A DNA stretch of 64,000 nucleotides from Hyphomonas sp. L-53-1-40 (lineage in GTDB: Bacteria; Pseudomonadota; Alphaproteobacteria; Caulobacterales; Hyphomonadaceae), in the NCBI RefSeq assembly GCF_000682775.1, contig NZ_AWFI01000003.1, positions 31,804-95,803 of the forward strand. Direction: 5' to 3'. A model generated the notes under the pieces. That model was not told the DNA's origin. It made no database searches and was given only the letters and a program-made list of their open reading frames with translations. Shown here in pieces: positions 33,382-43,305 of this stretch. The number at the start of each line of letters is the position of its first letter. Position 1 is the first letter of the stretch. The translations under genes and the position numbers were made by a program.

Positions 33382-34681
33382 CTATTGCACTGGGTGATGC
33401 GCCTCCAGAAATGTAAGCGTCCGATTCAACACATCCGAACGTGCGTACGTGGACTGCAGGAAATGATCCTCGCCTTCCATCTCCACAAAGGTGAAGTTCG
33501 GGCGGTTTCCGGTAGCTTCGCGCATCCGCGTGAACTGCCGGAAGGGCACGCGCGTGTCTTCGCGGCCATGCATGATCAGGATCGGCGCCGACATTGCCCC
33601 GGCCTGACGGACCGGCATCATGGCCGCGCGGCTGGCATCGTCTGAAAACCGGCCTGACCCGAGCATCAATTCGTAGTCATTGTAAGCATCGCTGTCGGGT
33701 GTGTATTCCGACAGGCGCAGGATCGGATCCGTCACTCCGTTCACCGAGATAGCACATTTCACCCGTCCGGAATCCCGCGCGGCCACCATCAGCGCCGAAT
33801 AACCGCCATAGCTGCCGCCAGCGATGCAATAACCGTCCGGCTTGGCAATGCCCTGCGCGATGGCCCATGCCGCACCGTCGATCACGTCGTCGACCATCTT
33901 GCCGCCATACTCGCCATATCCGGCGAAGCGATGCTCCGAAGTCGAACCGGTCGAGCCGCGATAGTTCGGGCGCAATACGGCATAGCCTGCCTCGGCATAG
34001 GCGCCGGACCACCAGTCGAACTCGGCCGTGTCATGGGCCACCGGGCCGCCATGCGGCAGGACGACCAGCGGAAACGGGCCATCATCCAACGTCTTGCCGG
34101 GCGGCAGCGTGACGAAACCCTGAATGGTGCGGCCATCGCGGGCCTCATACGAAATTGAAACGACATTTCCAACAGGGCGGTTCACCAGATGTGATCCGGC
34201 GCTGCCGATGCTCCCCATCGTGCCGGATGTCGCGCCGCTATCATACAACCAGCCGAGGGTGAGTACCTTGTCGGGCTCCTGCGTCAGGAGGGAGACGATG
34301 TTGGACGTGTTCACCATGCCGCGCGTGTCATTCATCAGCATGGTCAATTTGCCGGAATTCACATCATAGGACACCGCGCGCCAGACTTCGAATTCCTGCA
34401 TTCCGCTCTGTGCCTGCAGGCGCTCGAACACGCCGAATCGGAAGATCAGCCGATTGTCATCCGCCCAGAAGAAGTCCTTCAGGCGGTAGGTCGAAGACGC
34501 AGAGCGAGGGCAGCCCCTGAGGCGTGCATTCGATGGCGAGTCGGGTACCGTTCGGCGACAGCTCTGGCGAGGCGATCCCATCCGCACGGCCATAGAGCTC
34601 GGCAACCGCGTTCGTGTCTGCGAGCGCTGTATTCACTACAGCCGAAAGGGTCACCGCAAGTGCGGTCAGTGTTCTGGTCAA
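33382..34681 (-). pseudogene. S9 family (prolyl oligopeptidase-like) peptidase, frameshifted
   Basis: A serine peptidase of the acylaminoacyl-peptidase type. The C-terminal alpha/beta-hydrolase domain is complete: nucleophile GGSYGGYSALMV, acid MHGREDTRVPF, His EGEDHFLQS. The N-terminal part is in another frame: a signal peptide (LTRTLTALAVTLSAVVNTAL) and AELYGRADGIASPELSPNG to CVFDL, after which the frame shifts near 34486-34494 into YRLKDFFWADDNRLIF. A segment of the beta-propeller expected at this junction is missing, so more than one base is lost. The start is unclear: TTG at 34681, or the ATGs at 34720-34723, which lie inside the clpB terminator. Confidence 0.8.
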
Positions 34682-34720
34682 AAAATACAAAATGGCCTTC
34701 CTGATCAACAGGAAGGCCAT
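34678..34720 (-). terminator. Rho-independent terminator of clpB
   Basis: On the minus strand a perfect 12-bp stem (34720-34709 with 34703-34692; ATGGCCTTCCTG/CAGGAAGGCCAT) with a 5-base loop is followed by TTTTGTATTTTTT. It stands 26 bases after the clpB stop and overlaps the possible start of the S9 peptidase gene. Confidence 0.9.
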
Positions 34721-34745
34721 CATAGTATACTGCTCAAATCAACCC

Positions 34746-37367
34746 TTAGTTCAGAGCGGCAGCACCCTTGGCGAACCCGTTCGGGACGCCATTGATGGAC
34801 AGCTGGTCGCCCTCGACACCGATCTCGATGGTTTCGCCATCATGGATACGACCTTCCAGCAGGAGGCGGGCCAGAGGATCCTGCAATTCCTTCTGGATGA
34901 CACGCTTGAGTGGCCTTGCCCCATAGACCGGGTCATAGCCACGCGCGGCCAGCCAGTTACGGGCATCGAGGCTCAGCCGCAGCGTCATCTTGCGATCCTT
35001 CAGCAGCGCTTCGAGGCGCTCCATCTGAATATCGACAATGTGGTCGATCTCGCCGCGGCCCAGCCGCTTGAAGAAGACGATCTCGTCGATCCGGTTGATG
35101 AATTCGGGCCGGAAATGCATGCGGATGGCGCCCATAACGGACTCTTTGGCTGCCTCCGACACATCGCCTTCTTCGCCGCTGGCCAGCGCGTCTGCGCCGA
35201 GGTTCGACGTCATGATAATGATCGTATTCTTGAAATCGACCGTGCGACCCTGGCCATCCGTCAGGCGACCATCATCGAGAACCTGCAACAGGGTATTGAA
35301 AAGGTCCGGATGGGCCTTCTCGACCTCATCGAACAAGATCACCTGATAGGGTCGACGCCGCACTGACTCCGTCAGTACACCGCCTTCATCATACCCGACA
35401 TAGCCCGGAGGCGCTCCTATCAGACGGGCGACCGAATGCTTCTCGGAGAATTCCGACATGTCGAGCCGAAGGATCGCGGTATCGTCGTCAAACATGAACT
35501 CGGCGAGCGCCTTGGTCAGTTCGGTCTTGCCGACGCCGGTTGGACCGACGAACAGGAAAGAGCCGATGGGGCGGTTCGGATCCTGCAGGCCCGCACGCGC
35601 GCGGCGAACAGCATTGGAGACGGCCTCCAGCGCAGCATCCTGACCCACGACCCGCTTGCGCAGATCGTCTTCCATCTTGAGCAGCTTCTCGCGCTCGCCT
35701 TCCATCATCTTGTCGACGGGGATACCGGTCCACTTCGACACAACAGCGGCAATATGCTCCGGACGGACGACTTCCGAGACGAGTCCACCGTCCCCCTGGT
35801 CATCCTCGCTGCCTTCGACTTCGGCAATGAGCTTTTCCAGCTGCGGGATTGTCGCGAATTTCAGTTCAGACGCCTTGGTCAGGTCGCCTTGGCGCTGGGC
35901 TTCCGCCATGTCGGCATAGGCTCGGTCGAGCTGCTCTTTGGCGGAGGCAGCGCCTTTCAACTTGTTCTTCTCGGCAGACCACGTCGCCGTCAGCTCATCC
36001 GACTTTGTCTGCAGATTCGCAATCTCGCTCTCGATTGTCTTGAGGCGATCCACCGAAGCAGCATCCTTTTCTTTCTTCAGAGCCTCGGCCTCGATCCGCA
36101 ATTGCAGGAGGCGGCGATCGATCTCGTCGAGTTCTTCGGGCTTGGAATCGACCTGCATGCGCAAACGCGCAGAGGCTTCGTCCATAAGGTCGATGGCCTT
36201 GTCCGGCAGGAACCGGTCAGTGATATACCGGTTCGACAAATTGGCGGCAGAAACAATCGCGGCGTCCGACACGCGGATACCATGGTGCGCCTCGTAACGA
36301 CCCTTCAGGCCACGGAGAATCGAGATTGTATCGGCAACGGTTGGCTCATCCACGAAAACGGCCATGAACCGTCGTGCGAGGGCGGGGTCACCTTCAACGT
36401 GTTTGCGATACTCGTCCAAAGTCGTCGCACCGATACAGTGCAGTTCGCCACGCGCCAAGGCAGGCTTGAGGAGGTTTGAGGCGTCCATTGCGCCATCACC
36501 CTTGCCCGCACCAACCAGCGTGTGCATCTCATCAATGAACAGGACAACGCCACCTTCCGCCTGCTGAACTTCGTTCAACACGGCCTTCAGGCGCTCCTCG
36601 AACTCTCCACGGAACTTTGCTCCCGCAATCAGCGCGCCCATGTCGAGCGCAAGCAGGCGTTTGCCTTTCAGGCTTTCTGGTACGTCGCCATTGACAATGC
36701 GTAGCGCGAGCCCTTCGGCGATTGCCGTTTTACCCACACCGGGCTCACCAATCAGGACGGGGTTGTTCTTCGAGCGGCGAGACAAGACCTGGATCGCACG
36801 GCGGATTTCTTCGTCGCGCCCGATGACCGGGTCGAGCTTGCCTTCCCGCGCATCCTTGGTCAGGTCGCGGGCGTACTTCTTCAGGGCTTCATACCCTTCT
36901 TCGGCATTTTCACTGTCAGCTGTGCGACCCTGACGGAGTTCGGCAATGGCACCTTCGAGGCCAGACGAGGTCACGCCCGCATTGGCCAGCACGTCAGAAG
37001 CCGGATCACCCTTCAGACTGGCGATTGCCAGCAACAAGCGCTCAACGGTGACAAAACTGTCGCCAGCTTTCTTCGCGTCCGCTTCGGCGGACTGAAACAG
37101 CTGGGCCCCCGCCTGCTCGAGACGAAGGCCTGAGCTTGCGCCCTGCACCTTTGGCAGTTTGCCAAGCGCTGTGTCGATGCCTTGCGCAACCAGCTCGGGA
37201 CGACCCCCGCTTGCACGGATCAGGTTCACCGCGAGTTGGTCCCGGTCTTCCAGCATGGTCTTCAGAACATGGGCAGGCGTCAGAACCTGATGGCCATTTG
37301 CCAAGGCAGCGGTCTGTGCACCCTGAATGATCGCGCGAGCGCGCTCTGTGTATTGTTCAATATTCAT
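34746..37367 (-). CDS. clpB: ATP-dependent chaperone ClpB
   Basis: An 873-residue AAA+ disaggregase that, with DnaK, pulls proteins out of aggregates. The N-terminal Clp repeat ([20 protein letters not shown]), first ATPase domain ([32 protein letters not shown]), middle coiled coil (about 410-520), and second ATPase domain ([33 protein letters not shown]) are all complete, with [20 protein letters not shown] near the end. It is the last gene of the prfA-prmC-DUF4167-clpB group and has its own terminator. No clear sigma-32 promoter was found in the 176-base gap before it. Confidence 0.97.
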   Translation of the reverse strand: MNIEQYTERARAIIQGAQTAALANGHQVLTPAHVLKTMLEDRDQLAVNLIRASGGRPELVAQGIDTALGKLPKVQGASSGLRLEQAGAQLFQSAEADAKKAGDSFVTVERLLLAIASLKGDPASDVLANAGVTSSGLEGAIAELRQGRTADSENAEEGYEALKKYARDLTKDAREGKLDPVIGRDEEIRRAIQVLSRRSKNNPVLIGEPGVGKTAIAEGLALRIVNGDVPESLKGKRLLALDMGALIAGAKFRGEFEERLKAVLNEVQQAEGGVVLFIDEMHTLVGAGKGDGAMDASNLLKPALARGELHCIGATTLDEYRKHVEGDPALARRFMAVFVDEPTVADTISILRGLKGRYEAHHGIRVSDAAIVSAANLSNRYITDRFLPDKAIDLMDEASARLRMQVDSKPEELDEIDRRLLQLRIEAEALKKEKDAASVDRLKTIESEIANLQTKSDELTATWSAEKNKLKGAASAKEQLDRAYADMAEAQRQGDLTKASELKFATIPQLEKLIAEVEGSEDDQGDGGLVSEVVRPEHIAAVVSKWTGIPVDKMMEGEREKLLKMEDDLRKRVVGQDAALEAVSNAVRRARAGLQDPNRPIGSFLFVGPTGVGKTELTKALAEFMFDDDTAILRLDMSEFSEKHSVARLIGAPPGYVGYDEGGVLTESVRRRPYQVILFDEVEKAHPDLFNTLLQVLDDGRLTDGQGRTVDFKNTIIIMTSNLGADALASGEEGDVSEAAKESVMGAIRMHFRPEFINRIDEIVFFKRLGRGEIDHIVDIQMERLEALLKDRKMTLRLSLDARNWLAARGYDPVYGARPLKRVIQKELQDPLARLLLEGRIHDGETIEIGVEGDQLSINGVPNGFAKGAAALN

Positions 37368-37485
37368 CTACATCCCCTTTGAAAGGCAGATCATGGAAGT
37401 TGGTGGACAATGGCCCCGCTCAGCGGCAGCCGGTGGGAAGCCTTGATGGGTTTGCAACCGCCCGCACCGTCACGATACGCGCAAG

Positions 37486-37517
37486 AAAAAGCCCGGCCTG
37501 CAAGATGCAGCCGGGCT
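37486..37517 (-). terminator. Rho-independent terminator
   Basis: On the minus strand AGCCCGGC/GCCGGGCT (37517-37510 with 37497-37490), with further pairing inside (CTGCA/TGCAG), is followed by TTTTTC. It lies 27 bases after the DUF4167 gene, so clpB is probably transcribed from a separate promoter. Confidence 0.85.
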
Positions 37518-37543
37518 CTTCAAATCGGTTTGACGACTTGCAA

Positions 37544-38227
37544 TCAGTCGGTGGTTTCGGCGGAAGCCTCTTCGGGCTGGGCACCATCATCCCCCTTCGG
37601 CGCAGCTTTACGGCGACCACGGGAGACGGTTTTCAGCACTCCATCGGTTTCAGCTTCTGGCGCATCATCGGCCTTTTCGCGCTTGGCGTAAGGCTTGCGG
37701 CGACTGCGCGGACGGGGCTTTTCAGCCTTGTCATCGCCATCATCGGACTTGTCCGAATTCTCCGACGCGTCATCCTGGTTGGATTTCGCATCGCTGGATG
37801 AGTCAGCGTCCTGATCGGAACGGTCATCCTCGTTGCGGTTCTTGTTGCGCGATTCGACTTCGGCTTCCTGCTTGGACGAATTGTCGTCATCGGCATTGCT
37901 GTTGTCGTTATTGTCATTGCTATCGCGATCGTCGCGGCGATTGTCGCGACTCTGGTTGCGCTGCTGCTGGGAGCGTTCTTTCGCTTCCGCCTGCTTGGCC
38001 ACGATGCGCTGATAGTGTTCGGCAAACTGGTAATACGCCTCGGACAGGATCCGGTCGCCGCTGGTCTGGGCGTCACGGGCATATTGTTGGTATTTGTCCA
38101 GAACCTGCTGTGCAGAGCCACGAATCTTCACATCCGGACCGACACTTTCATAGTGACGATTCGGATTGTTGTGGCTGTTCTGGTTGTTACCGCCTGAGCG
38201 ACGATTGCGCCCGCGTGAACGTTTCAT
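37544..38227 (-). CDS. DUF4167 domain protein
   Basis: A 227-residue protein. The N-terminus is the DUF4167 domain: a basic start (MKRSRGRNRRSGGNNQN), RHYESVGPDVKIRGSAQQVL and DKYQQYARDAQTSGDRILSE with AYYQFAEHYQRI. The rest is low complexity, rich in Asp, Asn, Ser and Lys and surely disordered, ending with Lys/Arg clusters. The family is common in alphaproteobacteria next to prmC and prfA, and an RNA- or ribosome-related role is often guessed from that context; it is not proven. Confidence 0.9.
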   Translation of the reverse strand: MKRSRGRNRRSGGNNQNSHNNPNRHYESVGPDVKIRGSAQQVLDKYQQYARDAQTSGDRILSEAYYQFAEHYQRIVAKQAEAKERSQQQRNQSRDNRRDDRDSNDNNDNSNADDDNSSKQEAEVESRNKNRNEDDRSDQDADSSSDAKSNQDDASENSDKSDDGDDKAEKPRPRSRRKPYAKREKADDAPEAETDGVLKTVSRGRRKAAPKGDDGAQPEEASAETTD

Positions 38228-38423
38228 GCAGATCTTCCCGTTTCATGCGCCTGATCAGTTTTCAGGCAATTCCCAGCGCAATTGGCCTTCTGGATAAAGT
38301 GGCCCCAGCCCTTGATTTGCGCGAGTCTTGTGAGGGGGACATGCAATTACACCGTGTGTGGTCGCCGTCTCACGAGAATCTTCTAGCGTGACTTTCTCAA
38401 TACGCCAAGAAGAAATGTAAGTA

Positions 38424-39284
38424 TTACACAACAGGGTGTTGCGCGGCAATGGCCCGGTCATTTCCGCCTAGATCCTTCAGACAGGTGATGGCTTCAAATC
38501 CGGCTGTTTCCAGCAAGGCGCTGACGGATAGTCTCTGGTCATACCCGATCTCGAATACGAGCCAGCCGCCGGGCTTCATCCGCCCCGCTGCCAGGTCCAC
38601 GATCTTTCGATAGGCATCCAGACCATCTGGGCCGCCATCAAGCGCTGCCGCCGGATCATGGTCGCGAACTTCAGGCATGAGGCCTGCCATTTCCGCGCTG
38701 ACAATATAGGGCGGATTGGAAATGATCAGGTCGGCTGCATCCCATTTCTGCCAATCGGACCATGGGCCGTTATGGATCGATGCGCGCCCTGACAGGCCGA
38801 GCCGGGACAGGTTTTCCTCCGCCAGTTCCGCTGCATCCCGGCTTGCCTCGACGCCCTCCCCGGTCGCCAGTGGTCGATTTGCGAGGATTGCGGACAACAG
38901 GCACCCACTCCCCGTTCCGAGATCGACAATGAAGACAGGTGCATTGTCAGGAATGCGTGCAAGGGCCGCCTCAACCACAATTTCGCTGTCCGGGCGGGGA
39001 ATCAATGCGCGCGCGTCGCTCAGCAATTCAAGACCGAAAAATTCCGTCGAGCCAATGATGTGTTGCAAAGGCTCACGGGCGGCGCGGCGCAAAATACTCT
39101 TGGAATATGCAGAAGTGATTTCATCTGACACATTGTTCCCCCCTCGCGCGATAAGGTCTGAGGACTGACAGCCAGCCGCATGGGCCAGCAACCAGCGCGC
39201 TTCCAGCCGCGACGTATCAATGCCGGCTTTGCGCAACTGCGCCGCGCCCTCTGCCAGTAGAGTTTCATACGTCTTGGCAGGCAG
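38424..39284 (-). CDS. prmC: peptide chain release factor N(5)-glutamine methyltransferase
   Basis: PrmC methylates the glutamine of the GGQ motif in release factors; its target gene prfA is directly upstream. The methyltransferase domain has FIVDLGTGSGCLLSAILANR and the catalytic ISNPPYIVSAEM. Conserved N-terminal sequence (TYETLLAEGAAQLRKAGIDT) reads through without an ATG in frame; a CTG at 39284, nine bases after GGAGG, would give 286 residues, the normal length. A start at TTG 39236 would lose 16 conserved residues. A lost base at the start is also possible, since an ATG lies out of frame nearby. Confidence 0.9.
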   Translation of the reverse strand: MPAKTYETLLAEGAAQLRKAGIDTSRLEARWLLAHAAGCQSSDLIARGGNNVSDEITSAYSKSILRRAAREPLQHIIGSTEFFGLELLSDARALIPRPDSEIVVEAALARIPDNAPVFIVDLGTGSGCLLSAILANRPLATGEGVEASRDAAELAEENLSRLGLSGRASIHNGPWSDWQKWDAADLIISNPPYIVSAEMAGLMPEVRDHDPAAALDGGPDGLDAYRKIVDLAAGRMKPGGWLVFEIGYDQRLSVSALLETAGFEAITCLKDLGGNDRAIAAQHPVV

Positions 39285-39285
39285 C

Positions 39286-40359
39286 TTAGTTCGCCTCCAT
39301 CGCGGCCAGCTTGCGCGCCCGGTCTTCCGTAATCAGCGCTTCGACAACATCGTTCAGCTTATCGCCCGTGATGATCTTGTCGAGCGAATACAGTGTCAGG
39401 CCGATGCGGTGATCCGTGACCCGGTTTTCCGGATAGTTATAGGTCCGCACCTTCTGGCTGCGGTCGCCCGTGCCGATCTGGCTGGCGCGCGCTTCGGCAC
39501 GTTCAGCGTCGCGCTCGGAGCGCTCTTTCTCGTAGAGGCGAATCTTCAGCTGCTCCATCGCCTTCTCGCGGTTCACGTGCTGGGACTTTTCCGAACTCGT
39601 CACCATGATACCGGTCGCGAGATGGGTGATACGCACCGCGGAGTCCGTTGTATTGACGTGCTGGCCGCCCGCACCGGAAGACCGCATTGTGTCGATACGG
39701 ATGTCTTCGGGTTTGACTTCGATCTCGACATTCTCGGGCGCGGGCAAAACAGCCACAGTCGCGGCCGACGTATGAATGCGTCCCTGCGTTTCGGTCGCTG
39801 GCACACGCTGGACGCGGTGCACACCGCTTTCCCACTTCATGTGACCGAACACGCCGTCGCCAGCAATATTGGCGACGATTTCCTTGTAGCCGCCGGCATC
39901 GCCTTCGGACGCGTCGACCACTTCGACTTTCCATCCCATCGTCTGCGCGTAGCGTGTGTACATGCGGTAGAGGTCGCCTGCGAACAGGGCGGCCTCGTCT
40001 CCGCCCGTTCCGGCACGAACCTCCAACACGATATTGGCCGCGTCATCCACATCTTTAGGCAACAACAGGACCTGCATCTCCTGCTCCAGGCCCGGCAGGC
40101 GGTCCTTGATGTCCTCGATTTCCATCTGTGCCAGTTCTGCCATTTCGGCATCACCAGACGAGGCCAGGGCTTCAGCTTCTTCAAGGCCCTTGCGCGCAGT
40201 CATCACTTCCCGCGCCTTGTCGACCACGGGTTTCAGTTCGGAATGCTCCTTGGACAGGGCGATGATCTCATCGGTTTCGGTCGTCGCGCCCATGCGCGCC
40301 TCGACCTGTTCGAAACGATCAACAACCTGCTGGAGCCGGGAAAGGGAAAGAGTAGCCAT
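39286..40359 (-). CDS. prfA: peptide chain release factor 1
   Basis: A 357-residue factor that terminates translation at UAA and UAG. The recognition motif PxT is read as PAT ([20 protein letters not shown]) and the catalytic GGQ as [20 protein letters not shown]. Domain order and length are standard. It is upstream of prmC, with only one base between its stop and the proposed prmC start. The family resemblance to RF2 is excluded by the PxT motif. Confidence 0.97.
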   Translation of the reverse strand: MATLSLSRLQQVVDRFEQVEARMGATTETDEIIALSKEHSELKPVVDKAREVMTARKGLEEAEALASSGDAEMAELAQMEIEDIKDRLPGLEQEMQVLLLPKDVDDAANIVLEVRAGTGGDEAALFAGDLYRMYTRYAQTMGWKVEVVDASEGDAGGYKEIVANIAGDGVFGHMKWESGVHRVQRVPATETQGRIHTSAATVAVLPAPENVEIEVKPEDIRIDTMRSSGAGGQHVNTTDSAVRITHLATGIMVTSSEKSQHVNREKAMEQLKIRLYEKERSERDAERAEARASQIGTGDRSQKVRTYNYPENRVTDHRIGLTLYSLDKIITGDKLNDVVEALITEDRARKLAAMEAN

Positions 40360-40419
40360 CCGCGCCCTTTAGAGCGCTTTTGGCCAGCTGATAAGTCCCT
40401 TCGGCTGTGATTGCCTATG

Positions 40420-40848
40420 TCAGAGAAGAATGCGAATCACTTCCTTACCGGCCAGCACGATCAGCGTGATCGAGGCGAGCGCGAAGCACGTAAACCGCAA
40501 AATCACCTTCGGCGACAGGATCTGGACGAAGGAATGCAGAACGCGCAGGCCGACATAAATCCAGGCAATCAGCGTCGCGAGATGGTCCCCGCCACCGGTC
40601 AAAGCCGCAAAGAACATCAGGGCATAGAAAATGGTCGGCTGTTCGTGGAGGTGATTGTAATTGTCCGCAACAGACCGGACATTCGCTGGCAGTTTATCGC
40701 CATAGGTGCCGGGATGACGGGCGTCATCCGGGTTTATCTGAGCCTTCTGCATGGCGGGGATACGCGTCGCGTACATCCACAACCAGAGGATCAGCGTCCA
40801 TACGATAAGCGCAAGAACAGGATGGAGAAATTCGACATTGATTGGCAT
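40420..40848 (-). CDS. MAPEG family protein
   Basis: A 142-residue membrane protein with four helices: FLHPVLALIVWTLILWLWMY, PTIFYALMFFAALTGGG, HLATLIAWIYVGLRVLHSFV and FTCFALASITLIVLAG. The segment VADNYNHLHEQPTIFYALMF is the family signature (an E-N-x-x-E-x-type glutathione region is replaced by N..HLHEQP). The family includes glutathione transferases of membranes, but many bacterial members have no known substrate. Confidence 0.88.
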   Translation of the reverse strand: MPINVEFLHPVLALIVWTLILWLWMYATRIPAMQKAQINPDDARHPGTYGDKLPANVRSVADNYNHLHEQPTIFYALMFFAALTGGGDHLATLIAWIYVGLRVLHSFVQILSPKVILRFTCFALASITLIVLAGKEVIRILL

Positions 40849-40890
40849 TTTGGCCTCCCACAGCTTTTTTAATTGAGGGGAGCTTAGGCA

Positions 40891-42195
40891 CTATTCTGCA
40901 GCATGAACAGCACTTTGCGTCCGAGAGGCTTCAGGAAACTGTGCGTGAACGAAGGCAATGAACGTGTCGATGTCTTCCGATACGATGCTGTGCCCGCCCG
41001 GCCTCAGCCACCACGCAATCCCCGCCTCTGGGACGAAATCCTGCTTCATGCCGCCCGCTGGCAATCCCGGCTCGCCAGCCGCTTCATAAACGTCTGAAGC
41101 CGAAATCGCGGCGCGAAAGGAGGAGTTCGGATCTGACCAGACATCGCGGCGTCCATTACCCAGCAGAACAGGGGTTGGTGCCAACAGGCCCAGCAATTGG
41201 TGCTGATCCACCGGCAATTCGTCCAGCCGGTCCAGCCAATCCTGTATCCCAGGCGCTAGCCAGTGCGGGTAGGATTCTGCCATACGCTTCAATCCTTCAC
41301 CTGTTTCCGAACGAGAGAGCGATGCGCCAGCGAACCCGGCCTGGTGCGCAATGACCCCGTCAGTCCGCCGGTCCCAGGCGCCCGCGATCAGCGCAGCCTT
41401 GCCGAACCGCGAATGCCCGAACAGTACTATCGCGTCGGAATCGATCGCTTCGCGTCCCTCCAACGCGTCCATAGCGGCCGAATACCCGTAGGCCCACGCC
41501 ATCAACGTGCTGGTTGGATTGACCGGTCCGCCCAGATTCGCCATCACGCCCGGCGCTTCAGTGCGGCGATCCGGCACAAAATCCGACCCATAGAAACTCG
41601 CATAGGCAATGCCCGAGTCCATGAAGCGGTCGAGCGGCACTTTGGCGATGTACGTGCCGAAGATCTGGGTCGCGATGAAGCCGAATGTGCCCTCCATTTC
41701 GCTGCCCTCGCAGATCGTTCCGTCGGTCGCGGTGACCGGGTAACCGGGAAAGGCCGCGCAGTTGGAAGAAAAGGTCTGGCTGATAACAAGCGGGAATGGT
41801 CCATCACCAGAAGGTGTGGCGACGACCAGCCAGAACTGGCTCGCACCCTCACCTTTACCGATCGTGACAGGTATCTCTTCAAGCCGCCCTTTCCCGCCAA
41901 GCAAATTGGCATCAACCAGGCGTGGCTCACCCCATTCGATCGGCAGTCCTTCCGGCCATGGCCCGTAGAGAACGTCCTCAAAGCCCTGCATAACGTCTGA
42001 TCGGTAAGCTGGCTCATTTACAATCGCCGCCACATTAAGTTCAGGCTGGGGTGCAGGCTTGTTGGCCGTCTCCAGGCTCGCATAATTCAGACCCAGCATG
42101 GTGCAACTGCTCATGATCAGCGCGGTCACAAAAATGAGCAACAAGAGCGGCACGCGGACAAGAAACCAGACAAGGGCACGAAACACGTTGAGCAT
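40891..42195 (-). CDS. CE15-like alpha/beta hydrolase
   Basis: A 434-residue hydrolase with an N-terminal membrane segment (WFLVRVPLLLLIFVTALIMS). The nucleophile motif is VLFGHSRFGKAALIAGAWDR, and later VIAHQAGFAGASLSRSETGE, LLGLLAPTPVLLGNGRRDVW and GGHSIVSEDIDTF follow in the order typical for glucuronoyl esterases of family CE15 (G-x-S-R-x-G-K). Those cleave ester links between lignin and glucuronoxylan; bacterial relatives act on other uronate esters. A membrane-bound, non-secreted version is less usual. It lies downstream of a LytTR regulator gene on the same strand. Confidence 0.75.
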   Translation of the reverse strand: MLNVFRALVWFLVRVPLLLLIFVTALIMSSCTMLGLNYASLETANKPAPQPELNVAAIVNEPAYRSDVMQGFEDVLYGPWPEGLPIEWGEPRLVDANLLGGKGRLEEIPVTIGKGEGASQFWLVVATPSGDGPFPLVISQTFSSNCAAFPGYPVTATDGTICEGSEMEGTFGFIATQIFGTYIAKVPLDRFMDSGIAYASFYGSDFVPDRRTEAPGVMANLGGPVNPTSTLMAWAYGYSAAMDALEGREAIDSDAIVLFGHSRFGKAALIAGAWDRRTDGVIAHQAGFAGASLSRSETGEGLKRMAESYPHWLAPGIQDWLDRLDELPVDQHQLLGLLAPTPVLLGNGRRDVWSDPNSSFRAAISASDVYEAAGEPGLPAGGMKQDFVPEAGIAWWLRPGGHSIVSEDIDTFIAFVHAQFPEASRTQSAVHAAE

Positions 42196-42269
42196 GGACT
42201 TCTCCGAGAAAAATGTTCCGGCACCCTAGCGGCATTTATCCGGCCGCCTACCCCCTCACGGAAAAGTGG

Positions 42270-43124
42270 TCAGGCCGCCCGTTCCGGCTCGAACTGGGCG
42301 CGATACCGCCGCGAGCCCGGCACCTCGTCGCCCGTGTCCAGCCGCAGGGTCACATCCCCTTCACCGGTAGGCTCAATCGCCTGCACATGGTCCAGGTTGA
42401 CGATGTGTGAGCGATGCACCCGCACATGCCGTCCGCCAGCAGCATCCAGCAGGCGTGACAGTTCGGTCAGCGTCAGGCGCGCCAGATAGGTTTTGCCCGC
42501 CGCGACGACTTCCACATAATTGCCCGCCGCCTTGGCCCAAATCACATCAGGCGCATTCACGAAGTAGGAACGCCCACCGGATCTCAGCGTCAGCCGATGC
42601 AAATCAGTTGCGTCGCGTTGCGCCACTCGGGAATCAAGTGCGCGTTGCTCGACCAGTCGGTTCATCCAGAAGATCGCGGCGATCAGGGAATAGCTCAGCA
42701 CATCCTTGCGGAATTCGTAGAGCCAGACCGACAGGTTGGCGAGGCCAAATTCATAGGAGAAACCAAAGACGACCGGGCTCAGCAGCTTCCTCAGCGCGAC
42801 CATTGCGAGGATGTGCACGGCAGAGAATAGCAGGGTCGCGGCCGCATGCACGGCCAGATTGGTCCGCCATCGGCCAGCTGAAAGTGGAAACCGGCTGAGC
42901 ATGAAGGTGATGAAGGGTGTGAGCGCCAGGATCACGCCATGCGATGTCGCCTGACTCAGCCATGGCAGGTTCGGATGCGCAGCCCCGTCGCGCACCAACT
43001 CGTATTGGTCTGACAAGGACTCCACGAGAAATGACGCGAACAGGAAGCATCCGAAATAGATCCACGTCTTCCGGTCTGCACGACGGTCAGCTTCGATCTC
43101 GGGATGCAGCTTGCGAGGTTCCAT
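42270..43124 (-). CDS. LytTR DNA-binding protein with membrane domain
   Basis: A 284-residue protein. The first 160 residues contain four membrane segments (IYFGCFLFASFLVESLSDQY, SHGVILALTPFITFMLSRFP, AVHAAATLLFSAVHILAMVA, YSLIAAIFWMNRLVEQRAL). The C-terminal LytTR domain is clear (DVIWAKAAGNYVEVVAAGKT, RHVRVHRSHIVNLDHVQAIE). There is no receiver domain, so the membrane part probably senses a signal directly. LytTR proteins bind tandem direct repeats; none was recognised in the neighbouring gaps. The gene is divergent from the acyltransferase-like gene. Confidence 0.88.
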   Translation of the reverse strand: MEPRKLHPEIEADRRADRKTWIYFGCFLFASFLVESLSDQYELVRDGAAHPNLPWLSQATSHGVILALTPFITFMLSRFPLSAGRWRTNLAVHAAATLLFSAVHILAMVALRKLLSPVVFGFSYEFGLANLSVWLYEFRKDVLSYSLIAAIFWMNRLVEQRALDSRVAQRDATDLHRLTLRSGGRSYFVNAPDVIWAKAAGNYVEVVAAGKTYLARLTLTELSRLLDAAGGRHVRVHRSHIVNLDHVQAIEPTGEGDVTLRLDTGDEVPGSRRYRAQFEPERAA

Positions 43125-43305
43125 GCTCCGCTTCCTGCCACAAGCCGGGCTGGAGCTGGAACAGAAATGTCAGGATTTCGTCCCCAGGTGCCGCCGCACA
43201 TCCCCGCCAGAGGCCTTTCACCCCTTCGATCCACCGATCGACCCATCCGAGCTGACTTGAACCCGCGATCTCGACAGGCTGGCATCAAATCCTCAGGAGA
43301 CACCC

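Noticed and set aside
38255..38461. A 68-codon minus-strand frame between prmC and the DUF4167 gene
   Set aside because: It overlaps the prmC end, has no ribosome site and no recognisable domain; probably chance.
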